Of a DNA stretch of 8,438 nt, positions 4,181 through 8,438 are shown in pieces (the stretch's first letter is position 1; every line of letters begins with the position of its first letter). The position numbers were made by a program, and so were the translations under genes. Location: contig MHCO01000050.1 in the NCBI GenBank assembly GCA_001816645.1, positions 1 through 8,438 of the forward strand, given 5' to 3'. Source of the DNA: Candidatus Woykebacteria bacterium GWB1_45_5. GTDB lineage: Bacteria; Patescibacteriota; Microgenomatia; Woykebacterales; RBG-16-39-9b. Under the pieces are notes generated by a model. That model saw only the letters and a list, made by a program, of their open reading frames with translations, searched no databases and had not been told where the DNA came from.

Positions 4181-6388
4181 TTAATCCGGCCACGAGGCGA
4201 CCATTATGCTTTCACTTGTCTTGTTTGGGAGTTTTTGCCAAAGCTCCTCTGTTATAAAAGGCATGAAAGGGTGGAGTAGTCGCAGGGATTCTTCAAAAAC
4301 TTTTTCTAAAATTGGTTGAGATTCCTCTCGTCTTCCCTTTGAGTGCTCAATATATTTATCCGCAAACTTGTGCCAGATAAAATCGTAAAGCTCTTCCGCG
4401 GCTTGACCAAAGCGGTAATTTTCAATATCTTTCGTGACTTTCTCTTTCGTTTTCTCCAATTCACCCAGAACCCAGCGATCTTCTTTTTCATCTTGACTCT
4501 TGCCGTTCGCCGGAACGCATGCTTTGCATATTCTTGACCTTTGCACCGGAGGTTTATTTGAGAGAATAAACCGACCGATGTTCCAGAGTTTGTTTGTAAA
4601 GTTTCTCATTCCTTTGATTTTACTTTCGCCAAGATTAATATCATTACCAGGGCTGGTTCCAAAAACCAGCGCTAAACGGACAGCGTCAGCACCGTACTTT
4701 TCTGCCACGGTTAAGGGGTCAATTACGTTACCCCGACTCTTACTCATTTTTTTACCATTCTCATCACGGACTAAGCCGTGGAGAAAAACCGTGTGGAAAG
4801 GCGGTTTGCCGGTAGCATAGAGCCCAAGCATAACCATCCGAGCAACCCAAAAGAATAAAATGTCGTACCCTGTTTCCATCACACTTGTCGGGTAGAAATA
4901 ATCAAAGTCAGAAATCTTAGCGGCTCTCTGCTTTCTGCTATCTGCTTGCTGTTTCTTCGGCCAGCCCAAAGCTGTGTACGGCCACTGGCCCGAGGAAAAC
5001 CAAGTGTCTAAGGTATCGGGATCTTGTTCGAGTTTTGCTGAATTACAATGCGGACATTCATTTGGAGGATCAACAGAAACAAAGATCCCGTTTTTAACTT
5101 TGCATTCTGAATTATTAAGTTCCTGACAGTAATAAACTGGCAGGCGTTGGCCCCACCAAATTTGGCGGGAGATACACCAGTCGCGAATATTTTCCAGCCA
5201 GTTAAAGTAAATTTTCTCAAAACGTTTCGGCAGAATTTTGATATCGCCCTTTTTTACTGCCTGCAAAGCCTTTTCCGCCAAAGGTTGAATTTTTATAAAC
5301 CATTGTTTAGAGATAAGAGGCTCAACAACCTCGCGGCAGCGCTCGCAAACACCGACGGAATAGGTGTAGTCCTCTGTTCTTTCCAAAAACCCTTCTTTTT
5401 CAAGCGCTTTTATCACTTTTTCCCTCGCTTCGGCTATTTTTATTTGAGCAAACCTCCCCGCTTCTTTGGTCATTTGGCCGGCTTGGCCAATTACGGAAAT
5501 GATTTCTAACTGGTGTTTTTGGCCGATTTCAAAATCCACTGGGTCATGGCCGGGGGTAACTTTGACCGCCCCGGTCCCGAAGTCTGGATCGACTACTGGA
5601 TCAGCAATAATTGGGATTTCCCGTTTTGTTAGTGGTAAGATAACAGATTGACCGATCAAATTTTCGTACCGCTTATCACTAGGGTTGACCGCTACTGCCG
5701 TATCACCCAACATTGTCTCCGGCCTAGTCGTCGCCACGGTTATGAATTTTACACTTTGCGCTTTGCGCTTTGAGTTTTTAATTGGGTATTTGAGGTGCCA
5801 AAGCTTGCCCTTTTTTTCCTCATGTTCAACCTCCAGATCAGAGAGAGCAGTTCCACATCGGGTACACCAGTTGATTATCCGCTCGCCGCGATAGATCAAA
5901 CCTTCCTCGTAAAGGTCTTTGAAGGTGGTATAAACAGCCTTTGTAATCTCTGGTTCAAGAGTAAAGCGTTCTCTTGTCCAGTCACACGAGGCCCCCAAAG
6001 CTTTCAGCTGAGCTTCCATATGCTTTTTGTTTTTCATTGTGAATTGATAAGTTTGCCTGTAGAATTCTTCACGGCCTAAGTCAAACCGAGTTTTACCTTG
6101 TTTTTCTAACTCCCGTTCGTACACTACCTGAGTCAAAATTCCAGCGTGGTCGGCACCGGGTAACCAAAGCGAAGGCTGTCCTCTCATTCGGTGATAGCGA
6201 ATCAAAATATCCTCCACGGCGATGAAGGTAGCGTGGCCGACATGGAGCTCACCATTGGCGTTTGGCGGTGGCATGATAATAGTGTAGGGGGATTTCTTAG
6301 GATTAAACCTTGGGCGGAAGAATTCCGATTTTTCCCAAAATTGGTACCATTTCTTCTCTGTTTTTCGATGGTCGTAAACCTTTTCCAT
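4181..6388 (-). CDS. valS: Valine--tRNA ligase, short form
   Basis: Class I synthetase charging tRNA-Val in the cytoplasm. The HIGH motif is HVGH at residues 49-52 (PPNANGELHVGHA), and KMSKS is at 547-551 (GKKMSKSRGN). The CP1 editing domain, which hydrolyses Thr-tRNA-Val, is marked by TTRPETMLGDTAVAVNP near 220-236 and GTGAVKVTPGHDPVDF at 271-286. Zinc-knuckle cysteine pairs appear as C175/C178, C348/C351 and C445/C448. The anticodon-binding helices start near 635 and the protein stops at FITEELWQKL...SWPD. The region after this in typical enzymes of about 870-950 residues, including the C-terminal coiled coil, is missing. Three in-frame heptanucleotide tracts encode odd basic loops at about 203-214, 424-433 and 481-488. 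The ATG at 6388 starts the conserved YDHRKTEKKWYQFWE region; no ribosome binding site is seen and a -10 box lies 10 bases upstream. Confidence 0.97.
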   Translation of the reverse strand: MEKVYDHRKTEKKWYQFWEKSEFFRPRFNPKKSPYTIIMPPPNANGELHVGHATFIAVEDILIRYHRMRGQPSLWLPGADHAGILTQVVYERELEKQGKTRFDLGREEFYRQTYQFTMKNKKHMEAQLKALGASCDWTRERFTLEPEITKAVYTTFKDLYEEGLIYRGERIINWCTRCGTALSDLEVEHEEKKGKLWHLKYPIKNSKRKAQSVKFITVATTRPETMLGDTAVAVNPSDKRYENLIGQSVILPLTKREIPIIADPVVDPDFGTGAVKVTPGHDPVDFEIGQKHQLEIISVIGQAGQMTKEAGRFAQIKIAEAREKVIKALEKEGFLERTEDYTYSVGVCERCREVVEPLISKQWFIKIQPLAEKALQAVKKGDIKILPKRFEKIYFNWLENIRDWCISRQIWWGQRLPVYYCQELNNSECKVKNGIFVSVDPPNECPHCNSAKLEQDPDTLDTWFSSGQWPYTALGWPKKQQADSRKQRAAKISDFDYFYPTSVMETGYDILFFWVARMVMLGLYATGKPPFHTVFLHGLVRDENGKKMSKSRGNVIDPLTVAEKYGADAVRLALVFGTSPGNDINLGESKIKGMRNFTNKLWNIGRFILSNKPPVQRSRICKACVPANGKSQDEKEDRWVLGELEKTKEKVTKDIENYRFGQAAEELYDFIWHKFADKYIEHSKGRREESQPILEKVFEESLRLLHPFMPFITEELWQKLPNKTSESIMVASWPD
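4522..4545. repeat. Weak heptamer-like tract in valS
   Basis: CTTTGCA occurs at 4522-4528 and 4539-4545, the same heptamer as in the tract at 5091-5118, but the copies are 17 bases apart and so not in 7-base register. On the coding strand this gives a Cys/Arg/Lys-rich loop (RSRICKACV) at about residues 617-625 in a variable linker before the anticodon-binding helices. It may be a decayed member of the same repeat class. Confidence 0.35.
4926..4946. repeat. Tandem heptanucleotide repeat inside valS (3 units)
   Basis: CTCTGCT, TTCTGCT and ATCTGCT follow each other without gaps on the + strand, differing only in the first base. On the coding strand they encode part of the loop ADSRKQRA (residues about 481-488), between the conserved DTWFSSGQWPYTALGWP segment and the SDFDYFYPTSVMETGYD motif. 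Three units are 21 bases, so the reading frame is kept. Confidence 0.8.
5091..5118. repeat. Tandem heptanucleotide-type tract inside valS (4 units)
   Basis: Four consecutive 7-base units on the + strand read TTTTTAA, CTTTGCA, TTCTGAA and TTATTAA. The first is identical to, and the second resembles, units of the tract at 5747-5781. On the coding strand they give the loop NNSECKVKNG (residues about 424-433), inserted between C421 and the zinc pair C445/C448. Confidence 0.65.
5747..5781. repeat. Tandem heptanucleotide tract inside valS (5 units)
   Basis: Five gapless 7-base units on the + strand read TTTTACA, CTTTGCG, CTTTGCG, CTTTGAG and TTTTTAA. The central three are identical or one base apart. 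On the coding strand they give the basic loop KNSKRKAQSVKF at about residues 204-215, immediately before the conserved editing-domain start ITVATTRPETM. This is a surface-loop position, so expansion there could be tolerated. Confidence 0.85.
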
Positions 6389-6398
6389 ACGAAAGGTT

Positions 6399-6404
6399 AT
6401 TATA
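6399..6404 (-). promoter_or_regulatory. -10 box of valS, close to the start codon
   Basis: On the minus strand a perfect TATAAT ends 10 bases before the valS ATG. Only a weak -35 (TTAAAC, 18-base spacer) is visible. The start point expected from this box would lie about 4 bases before the ATG, and no purine-rich ribosome binding site fits in between, so the transcript would be nearly leaderless. Confidence 0.5.
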
Positions 6405-6429
6405 TATCAATTTTCAGTTGATGTTTAAC

Positions 6430-6446
6430 CGATCTTATAAAGATCG
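6430..6446. repeat. Small perfect hairpin next to unit B1
   Basis: CGATCTT (6430-6436) and AAGATCG (6440-6446) form a perfect 7-pair stem with a 3-base ATA loop. It abuts unit B1, sharing base 6446 with it. It has no T-run and no close sequence match elsewhere in the window. Confidence 0.6.
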
Positions 6447-6488
6447 ATTATATCAGACTTCGCTGATACAAGCTCGTCTGATGTAATC
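6446..6488. repeat. Covarying hairpin unit B1 (inner arm AGAC/GTCT)
   Basis: GATTATATCAGAC (6446-6458) pairs with GTCTGATGTAATC (6476-6488) over 13 positions, with a single mismatch (a possible G-U pair) at the position shared with unit B2. The 17-base loop contains ACAAGC (6468-6473), also present at the same place in B2. The outer 9 bases of each arm are identical to B2, but the inner 4 bases differ in both arms together. Competing local stems include TATCAG/CTGATA at 6451-6468. Confidence 0.8.
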
Positions 6489-6496
6489 TCAGGCGA

Positions 6497-6535
6497 GATT
6501 ATATCTCGCTAGAGAAACAAGCGCGAGATGTAATC
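6497..6535. repeat. Covarying hairpin unit B2 (inner arm TCGC/GCGA)
   Basis: GATTATATCTCGC (6497-6509) pairs with GCGAGATGTAATC (6523-6535) over 13 positions with one wobble, across a 13-base loop that ends in the ACAAGC block (6517-6522). It lies 8 bases after unit B1. Its inverse complement is the closest relative of unit A2 upstream of bL25. A smaller alternative stem, GCGAGAT-TAT-ATCTCGC, occupies 6493-6509. Confidence 0.8.
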
Positions 6536-6585
6536 TTGCGATTATACAATATACAACTATATAAGTAATTACCGCCCCGATTTGG

Positions 6586-6591
6586 TAAAAT
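6586..6591 (+). promoter_or_regulatory. Putative -10 box of the P-loop kinase gene
   Basis: TAAAAT ends 7 bases before the ATG at 6599. No convincing -35 lies 16-18 bases upstream and no ribosome binding site is present. If the box is used, transcription would start at or next to the A of the start codon. Confidence 0.4.
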
Positions 6592-6598
6592 AAAAGTA

Positions 6599-7216
6599 AT
6601 GGGGAAACAAGAGCTCAATTTTGATGTTTTAGCGCAAGACAATATTCGTACCCTTCGGGTACCAGAAGTTTTGTTCAAAAAGCCTTTGTGCATAATTTTA
6701 GCTGGTATCCCAGAGTCAGGGAAGACCTCTTTAACCCAAAAATTAACTGAAAAATTTCCCCTCACTGTTTTATCAGAAGAAGCGATAATGGCCTTTTTAT
6801 CGCCTCGGGCAACTCTTTTTAAAAGAAATGCACTAGAAGTTTTCCAGCTGGCTACTAAAACAATTGAGTATTTAATTAAAATGGGCAAGGCTTGCGTCTA
6901 TGACGCCAACATTAAAACTCGGGAGCAACGGGGTTTGATCAAAACCATTGTCGAGCAGGTAGGCGGCTCTTACTTATTAATCTATACTAGTTGCCCTAAA
7001 GAGCTTTGTTATAAACGGCTTCAAAAGCATAACTTGGCAGTTACGCGCGGTGAGTCACGAGGCTTTATTATGGATAAAGACTACTTTGAGTACGAGGTTG
7101 CCTCCACTCGTCCACCGGCTCTAGATGAACACCATTTGGTTTACGATTGCCAAAACCCAGAGAGTCTCTTTTTGCTAGCCGCGGTGATAGATAAAAGATT
7201 AAAGGAATCAGATTAA
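6599..7216 (+). CDS. P-loop ATPase/kinase of the AAA_33/zeta-like type
   Basis: A 205-residue cytoplasmic protein with a clear Walker A, G36-I-P-E-S-G-K-T-S44, in the strand-loop setting CIILAGIPESGKTS. A second motif, VYDANIKTREQR (100-111), matches the D-x-N region of small kinases in the AAA_33/polynucleotide-kinase/zeta clan, where it helps bind the phosphate acceptor. Basic residues in YKRLQKHNLAVTRGESRG (138-155) could form the lid. Members of this clan phosphorylate small molecules, nucleic-acid ends or, for zeta toxins, UDP-N-acetylglucosamine; the substrate here cannot be told. No antitoxin-like gene lies next to it. The ATG at 6599 is the first in frame and has a -10-like box just upstream. 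The gene is divergent from valS and its last 9 bases overlap the 3' end of tsaD on the opposite strand. Confidence 0.8.
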   Translation: MGKQELNFDVLAQDNIRTLRVPEVLFKKPLCIILAGIPESGKTSLTQKLTEKFPLTVLSEEAIMAFLSPRATLFKRNALEVFQLATKTIEYLIKMGKACVYDANIKTREQRGLIKTIVEQVGGSYLLIYTSCPKELCYKRLQKHNLAVTRGESRGFIMDKDYFEYEVASTRPPALDEHHLVYDCQNPESLFLLAAVIDKRLKESD

Positions 7217-8239
7217 GATTGCCGCGTCTGCAGCCACTTTTTGCCAGGAAACAGGTGCGTAATTGAAGAAAGCCGCTGCTGCAATCACCACAGCGTTGTC
7301 GAGCGCCAGTCCGGCGGGGAAGTAGACTTTGCCAGGAAAGGCGGCGATCATCGCCTCGTGCAGCCTCTGATTAGCCGCTACTCCGCCGCCTAGGACGATA
7401 TTGGAGACCTTGAATTCTTTGGCGGCTTTAACTGTTTTTTTGACTAAGACAGCTACCACGGCCTCTTGAATAGAGGCGGCAAGGCCAGCTACTAGGCGAT
7501 TGGTTAATTGTTTAACTGATGAGTCGGCTGGCCGACTAGCTAAATTAACCACCGCTGTCTTTAAGCCACTGAAAGAAAAATCATAATCGGGCGAATCGAC
7601 TAGGGGGCGGGGAAGGTTAAAGCAGGCCTTCTCACCACTAGCTGCGACTTTTTCAATTGCTGGACCACCAGGATAGTCCAAACCAAGAACCCGCGCAGTT
7701 TTGTCCAACACCTCACCGGCCGCATCGTCTCGAGTACCACCCAAATGCCGCCATTTTCCGTGCCCGGTAATGTAAAGAAGTTCGGTATGGCCGCCGGAAA
7801 CAATCAAAGCAACTAAAGGAAATTCCGGTGGGTGGGAGTTAGCAAGCCAGGGAGCGTAAAGGTGACCGATTAGGTGATTAACGGGCACAAGGGGTTTATG
7901 CCAAACGTAGCTTAAAATTTTTGCTGTTTCCACACCAACCAAGAGAGAGCCGATAAGGCCAGGGCCAAAGGTAACAGCGATGGCATCAATTTGGCCAATC
8001 GCGGATCGCCAATCACGGATCGATAAACTAGTAGCCATTTGTAACAAGCTTTCCTTGACAACTGGTATCATAGCTCTCGCCTGTTCCCTGGCTGCTACCT
8101 CAGGGATTATCCCGCCAGTTTTGGCATGCAAAGGTAGGGATGAGGCAACAACATTGGATAAAATCTTTGTTCCATTCTCCACCACCGCAGCGGCGGTCTC
8201 ATCACAGCTAGTTTCGATACCTAGGATTTTCATAGACAT
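7208..8239 (-). CDS. tsaD: tRNA N6-adenosine threonylcarbamoyltransferase TsaD
   Basis: TsaD (Kae1/Qri7/YgjD family) transfers the threonylcarbamoyl group to A37 of ANN-decoding tRNAs, normally with TsaB and TsaE, which are not in this window. The 343-residue product shows the opening ILGIETSCDETAAAVV, the GPGLIGSLLVG segment at 92-102, metal ligands H122 and H126 in NHLIGHLYAPW, VSGGHTELL at 147-155, DDAAGEVLDKTARVLGL at 171-187, FSFSGLKTA at 221-229, LGGGVAANQRL at 283-293 and metal ligand D314 in LDNAVVIAAAA. Length is normal. The start may be the ATG at 8239 or the in-frame ATG at 8233 (protein starting MKILGIE); a TAAAAT ends at 8240, so a leaderless start at 8233 is possible. A tandem heptamer tract encodes an extra loop at about residues 73-82. 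The stop is TGA and overlaps the convergent kinase gene. Confidence 0.97.
   Translation of the reverse strand: MSMKILGIETSCDETAAAVVENGTKILSNVVASSLPLHAKTGGIIPEVAAREQARAMIPVVKESLLQMATSLSIRDWRSAIGQIDAIAVTFGPGLIGSLLVGVETAKILSYVWHKPLVPVNHLIGHLYAPWLANSHPPEFPLVALIVSGGHTELLYITGHGKWRHLGGTRDDAAGEVLDKTARVLGLDYPGGPAIEKVAASGEKACFNLPRPLVDSPDYDFSFSGLKTAVVNLASRPADSSVKQLTNRLVAGLAASIQEAVVAVLVKKTVKAAKEFKVSNIVLGGGVAANQRLHEAMIAAFPGKVYFPAGLALDNAVVIAAAAFFNYAPVSWQKVAADAAILI
7995..8022. repeat. Tandem heptanucleotide repeat inside tsaD (4 units)
   Basis: Four gapless units on the + strand read CCAATCG, CGGATCG, CCAATCA and CGGATCG, equivalent to a 14-base sequence duplicated with one change. On the coding strand they encode the loop SIRDWRSAIG (residues about 73-82) between the helix ending LLQMATSL and the conserved IDAIAVTFGPGL. 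This site usually holds a short variable loop, so the tract looks like an in-frame insertion. Confidence 0.8.
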
Positions 8240-8325
8240 ATTTTACTTCTTTTGCTTGTGCAAAAAGAGGTATCAATCTTCGATTGCTTCGGCTATTTCA
8301 CAGCCTAAAACACGAGAATTCTTTA

Positions 8326-8359
8326 GATTAAGTACTATAGCGTTAGCTATTGCTTAATC
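8326..8359. repeat. Nested hairpin upstream of tsaD
   Basis: GATTAAG (8326-8332) pairs with CTTAATC (8353-8359), and inside it ATAGC (8337-8341) pairs with GCTAT (8346-8350) around a GTTA loop, making a two-step stem. The outer ends GATTA...TAATC match those of the hairpin family in the other spacers, but the rest differs, so membership is possible rather than certain. Confidence 0.6.
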
Positions 8360-8361
8360 GC

Positions 8362-8422
8362 AAGTCACGCAGTAGCTAATCTTCGGTAGGAGATATTAGC
8401 TACGAGTGGCTTATAGTGACTT
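8362..8422. repeat. Compound inverted repeat at the right edge
   Basis: The outer arms AAGTCAC (8362-8368) and GTGACTT (8416-8422) enclose the perfect 9-pair inner arms GTAGCTAAT (8372-8380) and ATTAGCTAC (8395-8403). The sequence TAATCGCAAG at 8355-8364 and GTAGGAGATATT at 8386-8397 link this spacer to the one before bL25, which has TAATCGCAAG and GTAGGAGTTATT. No gene is seen between the tsaD start and the window end. Confidence 0.7.
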
Positions 8423-8438
8423 GACATAGTTGCTTGAC

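Noticed and set aside
4925..5120. Frameshift or assembly error in valS caused by the odd basic segments
   Set aside because: The frame is open and in register with conserved motifs on both sides of every tract, so these are in-frame insertions rather than errors.
7208..7210. TGA recoded as glycine, as in Gracilibacteria/SR1
   Set aside because: TGA falls exactly at the expected end of TsaD and no gene in the window needs in-frame TGA to stay open.
6599..7216. Toxin-antitoxin system based on the zeta-like fold
   Set aside because: There is no small antitoxin gene beside it: the upstream side is a hairpin spacer with divergent valS and the downstream side is tsaD.
7980..8357. A 125-residue open frame on the plus strand opposite tsaD
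   Set aside because: It lies almost entirely antisense to the well-conserved tsaD N-terminus, has no ribosome binding site and resembles no family.

Overview
The window looks like a piece of a bacterial chromosome from the Candidate Phyla Radiation (Patescibacteria), probably the Microgenomates side. This assignment is an inference. It rests on compact, overlapping genes, a KhpB protein without its usual N-terminal domain, a valyl-tRNA synthetase of only 735 residues, an epimerase fused to a DUF4012-like membrane stalk, and runs of 7-base repeats inside essential genes. TGA is used as a normal stop (tsaD), which argues against the TGA-recoding lineages (Gracilibacteria, SR1). No plasmid, phage or insertion-sequence gene is visible.

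Layout. Bases 1-2832 (+) form a tightly packed block: the 3' end of yidC, khpB/jag (31-base overlap), rnhA (1-base gap), then a UDP-sugar-epimerase-like domain joined to a membrane anchor and helical stalk (9-base gap). A strong promoter then drives a small zinc-ribbon protein of unknown function (2888-3250, +). A repeat-rich spacer (3251-3441) precedes ribosomal protein bL25/CTC (3442-4161, +). This converges on valS (4181-6388, -). A second repeat-rich spacer (6389-6598) lies between divergent valS and a P-loop kinase-like gene (6599-7216, +). The kinase gene overlaps the 3' end of tsaD by 9 bases (7208-8239, -). A third hairpin-rich spacer (8240-8438) ends the window.

Functions. Most genes serve core information processing and envelope biogenesis: membrane protein insertion (YidC), RNA binding (KhpB), RNA:DNA hybrid removal (RNase HI), ribosome assembly (bL25), tRNA charging (ValRS) and tRNA t6A modification (TsaD). 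yidC-khpB is a conserved pair often found near the replication origin.

The most unusual content is not in the protein list. First, the spacers carry a family of hairpins whose outer 9-base arms are conserved while the inner 4-base arms change in a compensatory way (TTGC/GCAA, TCGC/GCGA, AGAC/GTCT). Copies sit in both orientations in two spacers, with related structures in the third. Second, in-frame tandem heptanucleotide tracts are embedded in valS (three clear, one weak) and tsaD (one). Third, genes that begin transcription units have a -10-like box only 6-11 bases before the start codon and no ribosome binding site, suggesting leaderless mRNAs, whereas khpB and rnhA inside the block have purine-rich ribosome binding sites. 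Fourth, the epimerase-like domain has Phe where the catalytic Tyr should be, and its stalk ends just where a DUF4012 core would be expected.
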